Source: Helicovermis profundi (lineage in GTDB: Bacteria > Bacillota > Clostridia > Peptostreptococcales > Acidaminobacteraceae). Taken from it: DNA of 64,000 nt. Of the stretch, positions 34,280 to 44,894 are shown one piece after another; position 1 is the first letter of the stretch; the number at the start of each line of letters is the position of its first letter. The notes under the pieces are model-generated. The model was not told the DNA's origin. It saw only the letters and a program-made list of their open reading frames with translations, and ran no database searches. The stretch lies in assembly GCF_033097505.1 (NCBI RefSeq), contig NZ_AP028654.1:2536001-2600000 (forward strand), in the 5' to 3' direction. Made by a program: the position numbers and the translations under genes.

Positions 34280-34321
34280 ACAGATAAAAAGCAATCCTTT
34301 TACGGATTGCTTTTTATCTGT
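34280..34321 (-). terminator. Strong terminator of the SLH protein gene
   Basis: Perfect 18-base stem ACAGATAAAAAGCAATCC with loop TTTTAC, 41 bases past the stop at 34363 on the minus strand. Confidence 0.85.
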
Positions 34322-34362
34322 AATTTCTAGTAATAATTTTATGATATACTACACATTTTTCC

Positions 34363-36624
34363 TTAGTATTTTATAAATTCATACATAATTTTAACTGCTT
34401 CTGCTCTTGTAGCAGTATCATTAGGTCTAAAGGTATTATCCTCGTAACCACTTATAATGTTATTTGCTCTTAAAGCATAAATTGCTTTTTTTGATTCAGC
34501 ATTTAAAAGTGAATCATCATCAAATACACTTGATTCTCCTGTTAATTCATAACCATTTTTAATATAATATGCCTTTGAAATCATCATTGCCATATCATTT
34601 CGATTAATATCTGCTTCTGGATAAAAATTGCCCTTTGATGAACCGTAAGAAATTCCGTTCATTCCAGCAAGTGCTGTGATATCATAGTACCATTTATCTT
34701 TTTTTACATCTTTAAAATTTGTAGTAATTTTATCATCAAGTCCAAGATAAGTAACTAAAATTTTAGCAAATTCTGCTCTTGTAATATTTGAATTTGGATC
34801 AAATCTCATATCGCTTTTCCCATTTACAATACCTTTAGCTGTAAGTGAATTTATATAATTCACTGCCCAATTTGATCTAGTATCTTCAAAATTGTTTTCA
34901 AATGACATTAGTGAATATACGCTAAAATGCGGAGCCATAAATTCGACTTCATTATCTACAACTTCATAGCTAAGTTTAGTCCATTTACCATTTTCAAATA
35001 CTCCAACCATTAGTTTATTCAGATCAACATCTTCTAAAGTATCTAATGAGAAAGATAACTTAACTTTATTTTTTATTTTTTCTCCATTAGTTTCTGCTGA
35101 TAAATCTAATGTTTTAAGCTCTTTTACTAATCCATTATTAGTTTTTTTGTTTAATACTTTTCTTTTTTCACTTGAAACATTACTGCTTTGAAGTTTAATA
35201 CTATTACTAAAATTACCCATTAAACTTGATGGAATCATAAAACTCACATCTTTTGATTTTACAGTAATTCCAAGTTTGTTATCTCTTAAATCTTGAATTG
35301 CATTAGGATCAAGTTCAAGAGATAGGGCTTCTGAATCGTTTGACTTTGGCAGAGAAATATTAACATATTGATCATGTAGAATCATATCATTTAAATTAGA
35401 ATCACTTAAAGTTTTTAACATTTCTTTTTTTGTTTCTAGTATATTTTTTATTGAATCAGTTAATAGATTTTTATCAATTTTATATGACTTTTTGTTTTTG
35501 TATTTTTCATTTTTGTCGCTTACTAAAGCCATATTATCTGTTAAAGCAATTCTACCCGATTTTTCAATAAGTTTTTCTATTAACCTTGATAATGATTTGC
35601 TAACCTTTCTTGTATTCACTTTTTTATCTTTTTTATCAAATTCAGATTTACTAAATAAAGTTTTTACATTAGTAGTTATCAAATCTTTTACCATAATCTT
35701 AGCATCAGATATATCAACATTTGCTGAAAACATCATGGTTCTAACAAGATTTGTCTGTTTATCAACTATACTTGATCCATTTTTAAAATCTAATTTTTTT
35801 AGTTCATCGTTAATACTTTTATTAATTTTTCTAATTCCAGCAGTTTTTTCTTTTGAATTCATAATTTTTTTTAAAAAAGATTTCATAGAATCTTCTAATA
35901 TGCTTTTGATAGCGCCTGGTAGGCTAATATCCATATTAATCGCTTCTGATGGAATGATATCATCATTTACAACAACAGTAGTATTTTTCTTCTTTTTCTT
36001 ATGATTCGCCTCTTTATATTTCTTAACTTCAAATTCATAATTTTTTATAAGGCTACCATTTTTTAACGTAATCTTATATTTTCCAATATCACTAATACCA
36101 AATTTTCCTAAGTTGAAGTCAAATTTATTTCCAAGTAGCTTAATTTGGCTTACAGTAACTATTCTTGTTCCTTCTTTATTAGTTACTTTCAAAGTAACAT
36201 ATTCAGATAGGGGCGACTCGATACTTCCACTTAGTTTAACAGTATCAAAAATATAAAACTCTTTTTGATTAAATTTAGCTTTAACGTTATTAGTTGGATT
36301 TTTAACATATGAAAAAGATTTTTCAATTTTATTTCCATTTTCTGAAAATATTATTTTGTATTTACCAGATTCCAAATTATCCATTAACTCAATAGTAAAA
36401 TTATTTGATTTTATTTCTCCAAGAGTTATTAATTTATTGCCATCTTCACTTATACATTTGTATGTTACTACAAATGTATTTTTTTCACTTACAATATTAC
36501 CTTTTACAAAAGAATTATTTACTATATTACTCTCTAAATTAACATTAAAGCCACTAGAATCTGCAAAACTTATACCAGCAGTAATTAGTAATAATATGAG
36601 AGTTAATTGCACAATTTTTTTCAT
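34363..36624 (-). CDS. Secreted S-layer-homology (SLH) domain protein
   Basis: 753 residues. Signal peptide about 1-22 (KIVQLTLILLLITAGISFADS). Residues 25-210 look like two Ig/beta-sandwich units. Residues 210-480 are charged and helical (a run of KKKKK near 212). A beta domain follows, then three SLH modules from about 575 to the end (NYINSLTAKGIVNGKSDMRF; DINRNDMAMMISKAY; NDTATRAEAVKIMYEF). SLH modules bind cell-wall polymer, so it is a surface protein. It lies seven bases after the large nuclease gene and is probably co-expressed. Confidence 0.9.
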   Translation of the reverse strand: MKKIVQLTLILLLITAGISFADSSGFNVNLESNIVNNSFVKGNIVSEKNTFVVTYKCISEDGNKLITLGEIKSNNFTIELMDNLESGKYKIIFSENGNKIEKSFSYVKNPTNNVKAKFNQKEFYIFDTVKLSGSIESPLSEYVTLKVTNKEGTRIVTVSQIKLLGNKFDFNLGKFGISDIGKYKITLKNGSLIKNYEFEVKKYKEANHKKKKKNTTVVVNDDIIPSEAINMDISLPGAIKSILEDSMKSFLKKIMNSKEKTAGIRKINKSINDELKKLDFKNGSSIVDKQTNLVRTMMFSANVDISDAKIMVKDLITTNVKTLFSKSEFDKKDKKVNTRKVSKSLSRLIEKLIEKSGRIALTDNMALVSDKNEKYKNKKSYKIDKNLLTDSIKNILETKKEMLKTLSDSNLNDMILHDQYVNISLPKSNDSEALSLELDPNAIQDLRDNKLGITVKSKDVSFMIPSSLMGNFSNSIKLQSSNVSSEKRKVLNKKTNNGLVKELKTLDLSAETNGEKIKNKVKLSFSLDTLEDVDLNKLMVGVFENGKWTKLSYEVVDNEVEFMAPHFSVYSLMSFENNFEDTRSNWAVNYINSLTAKGIVNGKSDMRFDPNSNITRAEFAKILVTYLGLDDKITTNFKDVKKDKWYYDITALAGMNGISYGSSKGNFYPEADINRNDMAMMISKAYYIKNGYELTGESSVFDDDSLLNAESKKAIYALRANNIISGYEDNTFRPNDTATRAEAVKIMYEFIKY

Positions 36625-36631
36625 ATTATAC

Positions 36632-39600
36632 CTACCTTATTTTGAATTCTGCTGCATTTGAATCTGCAAGTGGTAACATTCCTTCAAGCGAATCCCAGTA
36701 ATAAACTGTCGCTTTATATTTTCCTTTTTCTAAATTATTTGTATCAAATCCAATACCACTTTTCCCGCTCAATGCATCAAAATTCGATAAAAATCCTAAT
36801 CTAGAAGTTTTATTATTTTTTGTAATTTTTACTATAATTGTACCTTTAACTTCTTTTTTTGTTGTGTTTTTTGTCTCAACATAAACATTAATAAAATCAC
36901 CTTTTTTGAATTCATTTTTTTCATTAAATGATAAATCCATAGTTTTTACTCTACTAATTGTTACGCTTCCTTCTTCAATTGCTTTTTTTACAAATCCACT
37001 AAGGCCTTCCATATTTAATTTGTAAATATTTTTATATCCATCTACATAGCCCACTATATAATCAAACTTATCTCCAACTTTAAATTCAGTTGAAATTTTA
37101 TCAAAATCATCACCACTTCTAGCATCAATTTTCGAACTAATTTCTTTATCACCTAGCATAAATTTAACATATGAATTTTTATAACTATCTGTAGTTATTT
37201 CTTTGATAGTAACATTTTTAAGTTTCACAAACTGACCCTCAACGGATTCATTTAATTCAGCTACATTAATCAGTTTAGGCTCTATTAAATTACCTTGACT
37301 TAAAATTTCTACATTACTTATATTTAGTTGGAATATATTGTTATAAACATTTGTTTTAGCATGTATTTTTAACTTTGTTCCTTTAGTAATTTTCTCATCA
37401 AGAACTTTAGTATAAATAAATGATCCAGCACTACTATCTTCTACATAAATAGATTTGCTTCCTACCATTCCAGGTTTTGATGTAACCATCACTTCTACAA
37501 TTACATCTGTACCAGTTTCTTTTTCCCTAGCTTTTGCTAAAGATATTATTTCTTCATTTACTTTTATTTTATAAGTAAAAGTTGAAACTAGGCTTTTCTT
37601 ATCCCCTTTTACGGCTATAGCTTTAATAGTCATATCTTTAGTAATTTTTACTGGACCGGTATACAGAATATTATTTGATAAATTTTCTAAATCTAGATCT
37701 TTATCAACTGAATAATAAATTTTAGCACCATTTGTTAATGTACTTAATGTAGTTAAACTTCCTATTTCAACTTCACCTGTATTAGTTGCTCTAACATTAG
37801 TTATTTGGTCAGATAAACCAATATTATCAATCGATACAACCACAGAGTCATGATCACTATTTCTAACACCTTTACTTAAGACTGAATTCATATTGATTAT
37901 ATCTACTTTTGTATTTTTTAATATATTATTAGAAACTAGTATATGATCAAGTACCTGAGCATTTCCTGCATGTGAATAAGTAAATCTTTCATTTAAAGGA
38001 AGTTGATTAATCATATCTGTAATAACCTTATCTTCTCCACTTCCCATCAAGGTTTTAATTGGATTAGAAAATTGAAACTCATTAAAATCACCTAATACTA
38101 CTATTTTTGCATCTTTGTTTTTTGCTTTGATTTTATCAATAAAATTATTTACAATTTGTGCTTGCTCAACTCTCTTAGCTTCAGAATGTAACACTGGTTG
38201 CTGTACATTTCCATAAGGTGAATTATCTCCGCCTTTTGATTTTAAGTGATTTGCAATTACATAAACTGTTTCACCTCTAAAAACAAATTCGCTTACTAAA
38301 GATTTTCTTGTTCCAACAAACGCTTCTGCTGTTGGATCAATTCTTCCAGGGTTTAATGTTAATTCTCCATTATTATCTACATCAACAGCTTCTGTTGATC
38401 CACCTTTACTTCCTTCTTTTAATGTTACTTTAGAAGGATTATATAAAAATCCAACTCTTATATTTCCACCAGGTTCTCCACCTTCAGCATCATCTACTGG
38501 AGCAATGTCAACATAATTATAATCAACTCCGCCTTTTGCTTTTACTGCTGCTATAATACTTTTATAAACCTCACTTGCATCTGTAACTGAAGTATCTTTC
38601 TTTCCATCATTATCTTGAACCTCAACTAAACCTAGAATATCAGGATTTTTCATTTGATTTACAATTTGAACTGCCAGTCCATCAGTTTTTGACTGAGGAT
38701 CATCTCCACCATGATTATAAATATTGTATGATCCTATTGTAAGAACTTTATCATTATTCATATCAAGAGTATTTACATCATCTTTATAAGTACTTGCAGT
38801 AGCTTCAAGTTTGTTTGTAACATACATTTGATAATTTCCCCATTCATAGTCCATAATACCTTCTGGATCTACAGTAAGTTTTGCTCCTGTTTTAATTTTG
38901 CTTAAATTACCAATTGATTCGATTGCTCCATTAAGTATTACAATTTCAGTATTATGATCATGTTCACTTAAAACAGCTGCTCCATATTTGTTTAAGTCTC
39001 CATCATCTTTTGCAACTTTTCCGTTATCTGGAAGAACCGAAATAACTCTATTAATATATGGTCCTGTTACCAATGCGTTTTCTATTTTTATTCTCATACC
39101 TTCTAATGATTCATAAAAATCAATTGCATATTTAGAAGGATCATATTCACTAAAATTATCGCTAGATATTTTGTCATGCGGAACTTTTCTTCCATTTTCG
39201 CCTAGAATAACTGGACTAGGAAGCGTGTTCCCTTTTGATTTAACTTTTACATTACTCTCTTCAATTGCAGTTACTGTTAACTGATTATTTTGATCATATG
39301 CATAAAAGTCCATTTTCTTTAAGAATTCTTTTACAATTCCAGTTACTAAAACTTCATCGCCTACTTCAACAGTTGTATTATTACTTAAAACAAGAATCCC
39401 ATCTGATGTATCACTATCCTTATCTCCAGATTTATCTTGTATATAGAAGCCTTTTATTGCACTTCCATAACTATCAAATTTATAATTAAGTTTTGCAGTA
39501 ACTATTCCATCTACATCTGTAACTGCTTTTTCTAGATAAGGACTTTTTTGTGATTTTCCTTGAATTTCAAATATTTTAAGAGTTCCAACGTTGTCTTGAA

Positions 39601-41236
39601 CCATATAATTTCTAGTTACAATATCACTATTTGTTAATCCACTCTTTATTGCTAGAGCTTTTAAAGTTAAATTCTTTTTTATCTCAATTGGCATTACATA
39701 TTTTAAAGAAGCTTTATTGGGTTCACTACCATCTAGTGTATAGTATATATCTGCTCCTTCAGTAAGAGTTAAAAGCTCAACTTTAGTACCTGGAGCAATA
39801 CCTCCTGAATTAACAGAAACTTTAATATTTCTAACTTTACTTGAATCTTTCACTATATCTTTTTCATCTCTAGGTATTAACGCATATTTACCATATGCTA
39901 GATTAATAACACCCTCAATTGACTCATAGCTAGTACCTACTTCCAAAAATTCTTTACTTTGAGGTTTTATTTTAAATGATGCATCACCAGACACAACGTC
40001 AAATTCACCATATTTATTAACTGCTGATATTTCTACATTTTTTAATTTTACTAATCTTCCTTCATAAGTGTTACCCGTATCTTTTGTTATTGTTGTATTT
40101 GTTATATCAACTGGAGTAGCACTACCGCTTCCTACTATTTCTATATAACTTGGATCTTCAATTTCAATTAAATCAAATCCATATGCATCAGATTTTTTTC
40201 CAAAAACTTTAATTTTATCTCCTATTTTGGCATCAGTATCTAATCCATTTAACTTTACTGCAAGTCCTGCAGTTTCGTCTTGAAAGTATAAATATTTAGA
40301 GTCTTTGTACGTTACAATACCCTCAGTAGATACATTATCACCTTTAGTTATTTCTCTGGCTTTGGCGATAGTTAATGTTTGGCCAGAAAAAACTGTGTAA
40401 CTATATTCAGTAACATCGCTATCACTAAATCCTGTCATTACTGCTTTTGCTTTAAATTTCATATTTGAATTTACTACAATTGGATTTACATAATCAACAT
40501 AATCTCCATATGAATCTGAAGTATAATTAGAAATCTTAATAGCAGCACCAGACGTAGTCGTCGTTAAATTAATATTCGTTCCTTTTTTTACTTCACTGCC
40601 ATTTTTCACATTTGATTTTACTCCTAAAACTTTTGTCGAACCATATGAAACTGTGTGAGTGCCTAAATTTGATAAAGTATCTTTAGCTAATACCTCCCAT
40701 TCGCCGTTATCTTTAGGATTACTCTCCTTAGGATTTCCTTTACTTATATTAGGAAGTCTAACAAATGTACTATCTTTAGCAAAATTACTTCCATCTGTTA
40801 TACCAAAATAGTCAATAATAGTATCACCTTTTTTTAATATTACAGGATCATTTCCATTAAAAGAAATATAACTACTCAAATAATCCGCTTTACTTTTAAT
40901 AATCTGATCTGTACCAGCATTCGAATTTGCAAGTATTAATACTTCGCCATGATGCAGTATTTTTTTATCTCCTTCATCTAATTTAATCTTTCCCTTTTCA
41001 GCACCACCATTATATAAATACTGATAACTATACCCACTTAAATCTACGTCTTTTCCTGTTCCATTGTAGATTTCAATAGCCTTATTATATCCCCCGCCTT
41101 CTACATATTCAGAAATAAACAAATCATCTGCATAGCTAACTCCACTATCTGCAAATACAGGCTTTACCTGACCTAGTGCGCTAATCATTAAAACCACACT
41201 TAAAATAACTGCTAAACTCTTTCTTACCTTCCCCAT
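36632..41236 (-). CDS. Giant secreted ExeM/NucH-like endonuclease
   Basis: 1534 residues. Signal peptide (about 1-29), a lamin-tail domain (about 34-170), then alternating chitobiase-C-terminal-like beta modules (about 195-285, 470-550, 1190-1270) and OB-fold-like modules of the YhcR type (AKAREITKGDNVSTEGIVT; EGRLVKLKNVEIS). The endonuclease/exonuclease/phosphatase domain is about 835-1180, with ILGLVEVQDN, IANHLKSKGGD, VVLGDFNEF, QVLDHILVS and RNSDHDSVVVS, so its acidic and His residues are intact. A beta domain ends the protein. Likely degrades extracellular DNA for phosphate or nutrients. GGGAGG precedes ATG. Confidence 0.9.
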   Translation of the reverse strand: MGKVRKSLAVILSVVLMISALGQVKPVFADSGVSYADDLFISEYVEGGGYNKAIEIYNGTGKDVDLSGYSYQYLYNGGAEKGKIKLDEGDKKILHHGEVLILANSNAGTDQIIKSKADYLSSYISFNGNDPVILKKGDTIIDYFGITDGSNFAKDSTFVRLPNISKGNPKESNPKDNGEWEVLAKDTLSNLGTHTVSYGSTKVLGVKSNVKNGSEVKKGTNINLTTTTSGAAIKISNYTSDSYGDYVDYVNPIVVNSNMKFKAKAVMTGFSDSDVTEYSYTVFSGQTLTIAKAREITKGDNVSTEGIVTYKDSKYLYFQDETAGLAVKLNGLDTDAKIGDKIKVFGKKSDAYGFDLIEIEDPSYIEIVGSGSATPVDITNTTITKDTGNTYEGRLVKLKNVEISAVNKYGEFDVVSGDASFKIKPQSKEFLEVGTSYESIEGVINLAYGKYALIPRDEKDIVKDSSKVRNIKVSVNSGGIAPGTKVELLTLTEGADIYYTLDGSEPNKASLKYVMPIEIKKNLTLKALAIKSGLTNSDIVTRNYMVQDNVGTLKIFEIQGKSQKSPYLEKAVTDVDGIVTAKLNYKFDSYGSAIKGFYIQDKSGDKDSDTSDGILVLSNNTTVEVGDEVLVTGIVKEFLKKMDFYAYDQNNQLTVTAIEESNVKVKSKGNTLPSPVILGENGRKVPHDKISSDNFSEYDPSKYAIDFYESLEGMRIKIENALVTGPYINRVISVLPDNGKVAKDDGDLNKYGAAVLSEHDHNTEIVILNGAIESIGNLSKIKTGAKLTVDPEGIMDYEWGNYQMYVTNKLEATASTYKDDVNTLDMNNDKVLTIGSYNIYNHGGDDPQSKTDGLAVQIVNQMKNPDILGLVEVQDNDGKKDTSVTDASEVYKSIIAAVKAKGGVDYNYVDIAPVDDAEGGEPGGNIRVGFLYNPSKVTLKEGSKGGSTEAVDVDNNGELTLNPGRIDPTAEAFVGTRKSLVSEFVFRGETVYVIANHLKSKGGDNSPYGNVQQPVLHSEAKRVEQAQIVNNFIDKIKAKNKDAKIVVLGDFNEFQFSNPIKTLMGSGEDKVITDMINQLPLNERFTYSHAGNAQVLDHILVSNNILKNTKVDIINMNSVLSKGVRNSDHDSVVVSIDNIGLSDQITNVRATNTGEVEIGSLTTLSTLTNGAKIYYSVDKDLDLENLSNNILYTGPVKITKDMTIKAIAVKGDKKSLVSTFTYKIKVNEEIISLAKAREKETGTDVIVEVMVTSKPGMVGSKSIYVEDSSAGSFIYTKVLDEKITKGTKLKIHAKTNVYNNIFQLNISNVEILSQGNLIEPKLINVAELNESVEGQFVKLKNVTIKEITTDSYKNSYVKFMLGDKEISSKIDARSGDDFDKISTEFKVGDKFDYIVGYVDGYKNIYKLNMEGLSGFVKKAIEEGSVTISRVKTMDLSFNEKNEFKKGDFINVYVETKNTTKKEVKGTIIVKITKNNKTSRLGFLSNFDALSGKSGIGFDTNNLEKGKYKATVYYWDSLEGMLPLADSNAAEFKIR

Positions 41237-41651
41237 TTTTTTCCTCCCAATATAATTTTAACCGATGACTTATTTTTTTTAAGCCTCTAGTCTATCTATA
41301 CATTTTAGAATATCATTATGCCATAATAATCCATTTGTTATATTGTTATAGTTTTTGAAATAATCAGACAATTCTTACTATGATTTATATATAACAAATA
41401 TAATACGTATTGTATATTTTATACAATACGTATTATACATTAAACGTTTTAAATTATTTTTTATGTAAAGAATAGGTATTTTTGCTGAAAAATACACAAG
41501 TTCGTTAATATGTTTACTTTATACAATGCAAAAAAATTATATAACATTATTTTACTGTAACATTTTAATTTTACAATTATGTATACTTAAACTATAATTA
41601 TCAATCAATTCTTATTATGGATATATAGTCTTTAATTGTTATTTTAGAATA
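41237..41651. other. 415-bp intergenic region upstream of the nuclease gene
   Basis: Very AT-rich. Contains the strong palindrome at 41400-41436 and otherwise nothing I can support; several TATA-like stretches prevent a firm promoter call. Confidence 0.5.
41400..41436. promoter_or_regulatory. Perfect 17-bp-arm palindrome, putative operator of nuclease-SLH operon
   Basis: ATAATACGTATTGTATA and its exact complement separated by TTT. It lies 164 bases before the nuclease start, with no T-run, so it is not a terminator. Each arm itself contains the smaller palindrome ATACGTAT. The likely role is an operator or a 5' RNA stem. Confidence 0.6.
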
Positions 41652-41685
41652 AAAAAAATCGCTAGCATATACTAGCGATTTTTTT
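41652..41685. terminator. Terminator of yebC
   Basis: AAAAAAATCGCTAG and CTAGCGATTTTTTT with a six-base loop, 26 bases past the yebC stop on the minus strand; symmetrical enough to act both ways. Confidence 0.87.
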
Positions 41686-41711
41686 ATAATATATTTTATT
41701 TTATTATATTC

Positions 41712-42431
41712 CTACTCCTCTTCCCAGTTATGAAAAACGTTCTGAACATCATCACAATCTTCAAGAAGATCAATTAATTTTTCCATTTTACCTATATCAC
41801 TTGCTTCAGAAAGTTTAGTCATTGTTTGAGGTAAATATCTCAATTCCGCCATAGAAAATTCATATCCCGCTTCTTTTAACTCATCTCTTACTGCTGCAAA
41901 ATCACCAATATCTGTAATTATTTCATAGTAATCTTCTTCAGATGAAAAATCTTCAGCTCCAGCTTCTATTACTTGCATTTCAAACTCTTCTTCATCTATT
42001 TCATCTTTTTTATCAACTAATAAAATACCTTTATGATCAAACATAAAAGAAACACAACCGTTTGATCCTAAATTTCCATTACATTTTGTAAAATAACTCC
42101 TAACATCTGCCGCTGTTCTATTTTTATTTTCTGTTAAGATTTCAACTAATACTGCAATACCACCTGGTCCATATCCTTCATAAGTAAACTCTTCATATAT
42201 TACATTTCCAAGTTCGCCTGCGCCTTTTTTTACCGCTCTATCTATATTATCGTTTGGCATATTTGCCGCTTTTGCTTTTTCTATTGCTCCTTTTAATGCT
42301 GCATTATAATCTGGATCCGATCCGCCTTCTCTTGCAGCTACACTAATATACTTACCCATTTTAGTAAAAATCTTAGCTTTTTTTGCATCCATTTTACCTT
42401 TTTTCTTTATAATTGTACCTATTCTACCCAT
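41712..42431 (-). CDS. yebC: YebC/PmpR family protein
   Basis: 239 residues, the usual length. [20 protein letters not shown] resembles the family start, and [14 protein letters not shown] and [16 protein letters not shown] segments are present (here [17 protein letters not shown]). The family has been described as DNA-binding regulators and, more recently, as helpers of translation at proline stretches. Monocistronic, with terminators on both sides. Confidence 0.95.
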   Translation of the reverse strand: MGRIGTIIKKKGKMDAKKAKIFTKMGKYISVAAREGGSDPDYNAALKGAIEKAKAANMPNDNIDRAVKKGAGELGNVIYEEFTYEGYGPGGIAVLVEILTENKNRTAADVRSYFTKCNGNLGSNGCVSFMFDHKGILLVDKKDEIDEEEFEMQVIEAGAEDFSSEEDYYEIITDIGDFAAVRDELKEAGYEFSMAELRYLPQTMTKLSEASDIGKMEKLIDLLEDCDDVQNVFHNWEEE

Positions 42432-42507
42432 ATTACACTCCTATCAATATATAAAATAATACAAAGTTATTTTTAGTCCTTCATAATTCTATCACAGCAG
42501 TTTAAAG

Positions 42508-42547
42508 TAGTAAAGAGTAAAAAGTGGCTTATTAGCTACTCTTTACT
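42508..42547 (-). terminator. Terminator of the polyamine operon
   Basis: AGTAAAGAGTA...TACTCTTTACT with a further inner pair AGC/GCT, 25 bases past the stop at 42572 on the minus strand. Confidence 0.7.
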
Positions 42548-42571
42548 CTTATAAATTAGTTTTATTAATTA

Positions 42572-44023
42572 TTATTCTTTTATAACTTTTATTGTTTTAA
42601 AGGTCTGGTCTTCTAAATCAGTTATTACCGTATCTTGTTTTTTAAGAAAATCTATATATTTAATTACTCTTTCATCAATTACTTCTCCTGGGGTAAAAAC
42701 TGGTATACCTGGTGGATATGCCATAATTGATTCTCCGCTTATTCTACCTATAGAATCACTAAGATTAATTGATTCTTTTTCTGCATAAAAAGCATCTCTT
42801 GGAGAAAGAGCTAACTTTAAAGCGCTTGGAATAGGCATATCAACTTTTTTTATAGCTTCTTTCATATATTTTTTAGAAATATCTTTCATTGCATTTATTA
42901 AGGCATCGATTTGATCTTTTTCATCTCCTATACTAATAATAGCAAGTGTATTATGAGCATCGCCTAGTTCCATTTGAATATTAAATTCATCCCTTAGAAT
43001 ATCATATACTCTAAAACCCGTTAATCCTAAATCTGCTACATTGATTACTAATTTTGTTTCATCAAATTTATATACACCTTTTGTATTTTCTAATTCTTTT
43101 CCAAATGCGTAAACACCTTCAATTTTATTTAATTCATTTCTTGCATATCTTGAAAGCTCTAACACTTTTTGCATTATTTCATTTCCACGAAGTGCTAAGT
43201 TTTTTCTAGCTATATCAATACTTGTCATAAGCAAATATGAAGCACTAGTAGTTTGATATAAATTTAGTATTTTCCTAACATACTTAGAATCAATTATTGA
43301 AGAATTCATTAAAAGCGCTGAACTTTGTGTTAAAGATCCACCTGTTTTATGAAGACTTATCGCCGACATATCAGCTCCAAGCTTTATGGCACTTTCAGGT
43401 AAATCGTCATGGAACATTAAATGCGATCCATGTGCTTCATCAACTAAAACGCTCATATTGCTTGAGTGAGCAATATTAATAATTTCTTTTAAATTAGAAC
43501 TCGCACCAAAATAAGTAGGATTAATCACAAATATAGCTTTTGCATCTCTATTTTCGGCAATTGTTTTTTTAACACTTTCTATTGTAATTCCAAATGATAT
43601 ACCTAAATCTTTATTATATTCCGGAGTAATATAAATAGGAATAGCACCTGACATTATTATTCCATTCACTGCAGATTTATGTGCATTTCTAGGCAAAATT
43701 ATTTTATCACCTGGTTTACAAACACTCATAATCATTCCTTGAACTCCAGCAGATGAACCGTTTACCAAGAAAAAACTATGCTTTGCTCCGTAAAGTTCTG
43801 CTAAAAGTTCTTCCGCTTCTTTAATAACACTAACTGGATTAGACAATATATCTAAACATTTCATTGAATTAACATCAACTTCAAGGACTTTATTTCCTAG
43901 GAAATCTCCATATTCTTTTAACCCTCTTCCATGTTTATGACCAGGAACATCAAATGGTATTACTTTTTTACTGTGATAATCCTTTAAAGCATCAAATAAG
44001 GGCGTCACGTTTTGATCTTTCAC
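42572..44023 (-). CDS. speA: Orn/Lys/Arg decarboxylase family, probably arginine decarboxylase
   Basis: 483 residues of the PLP fold-type I Orn/Lys/Arg decarboxylase family in its shorter Gram-positive form. VDEAHGSHLMFHDDLPESA binds the cofactor, ISLHKTGGSLTQSS carries the Schiff-base lysine, and YPPGIPVFTPGE is the C-terminal signature. Arginine as substrate is inferred from the agmatinase and spermidine synthase genes directly upstream in the same operon; lysine decarboxylase would be the alternative on sequence alone. Confidence 0.9.
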   Translation of the reverse strand: MKDQNVTPLFDALKDYHSKKVIPFDVPGHKHGRGLKEYGDFLGNKVLEVDVNSMKCLDILSNPVSVIKEAEELLAELYGAKHSFFLVNGSSAGVQGMIMSVCKPGDKIILPRNAHKSAVNGIIMSGAIPIYITPEYNKDLGISFGITIESVKKTIAENRDAKAIFVINPTYFGASSNLKEIINIAHSSNMSVLVDEAHGSHLMFHDDLPESAIKLGADMSAISLHKTGGSLTQSSALLMNSSIIDSKYVRKILNLYQTTSASYLLMTSIDIARKNLALRGNEIMQKVLELSRYARNELNKIEGVYAFGKELENTKGVYKFDETKLVINVADLGLTGFRVYDILRDEFNIQMELGDAHNTLAIISIGDEKDQIDALINAMKDISKKYMKEAIKKVDMPIPSALKLALSPRDAFYAEKESINLSDSIGRISGESIMAYPPGIPVFTPGEVIDERVIKYIDFLKKQDTVITDLEDQTFKTIKVIKE

Positions 44024-44033
44024 CTTTCCACCT

Positions 44034-44894
44034 CTACTTTTTACTAACTACAGCAAGTACTAATTCTCTTATAACTTTGCAAGCAACTGCAGTAGACGTT
44101 CCACTAGAATCATAATGAGGAGAAAGTTCAACAACATCTGCTCCAACAATATTTAATCTACTTATAGACTTAATTGCTTTCATCATTTCTTTAAATGTAA
44201 TTCCACCCGGCTCGATTGTACCAGTACCTGGAAATATTGATGGATCTAGTATATCAAGATCAATAGTAACGTATACTGGAGTATTTTTAATTTTATTAAC
44301 TATCATGTCTATTGTATTAACTTCAAATTTTTCCATATACGTATTTTCTTTTGCAAAATTAAATTCTTCTCTTTCACCTGAACGTATTCCAAATTGATAA
44401 ATTCTATTTTTCCCAATTAAATCAAATGCTCTTCTTATTACTGATGCATGAGAAAACTTTTGACCTAAGTAATCCTCTCTTAAATCCGCATGTGCATCTA
44501 AATGAATAATAACAACATCATTATATTTTTCGAAAACAGACTTAAATGAAGGATAAGTAACAAGATGCTCACCACCAACCATAAAAGGTATTTTACCGTC
44601 ACATACAATTTTTTTCGAAAAATCATATATCATATTCAAGGCTACATCCGTGTTTCCAAATGGCAATTCTATATCTCCACCATCAAATAATAAATAATCT
44701 TCTAAATCCAAATCAAGATATGGACTATAAGTTTCAAGTCCATAAAATTCTTGGCGCGCATACATAGGACCAAATCTTGTGCCTGGTCTAAAAGAAGTTG
44801 TTCCATCAAATGGAGCACCAAATATTACTAGAGAAGATTCTTCGTATTCATCTTCAAAACCCATATATGTCGATATATTCTTATTCATTTTCAT
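44034..44894 (-). CDS. speB: Agmatinase
   Basis: 286 residues of the ureohydrolase family, converting agmatine to putrescine and urea. All manganese ligands are visible: H in GGEHLVTYP, D/H/D in IHLDAHADLREDY and D/D in TIDLDILDPSIFPG. It follows speE with a 14-base overlap and precedes the decarboxylase by ten bases. Confidence 0.95.
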   Translation of the reverse strand: MKMNKNISTYMGFEDEYEESSLVIFGAPFDGTTSFRPGTRFGPMYARQEFYGLETYSPYLDLDLEDYLLFDGGDIELPFGNTDVALNMIYDFSKKIVCDGKIPFMVGGEHLVTYPSFKSVFEKYNDVVIIHLDAHADLREDYLGQKFSHASVIRRAFDLIGKNRIYQFGIRSGEREEFNFAKENTYMEKFEVNTIDMIVNKIKNTPVYVTIDLDILDPSIFPGTGTIEPGGITFKEMMKAIKSISRLNIVGADVVELSPHYDSSGTSTAVACKVIRELVLAVVSKK

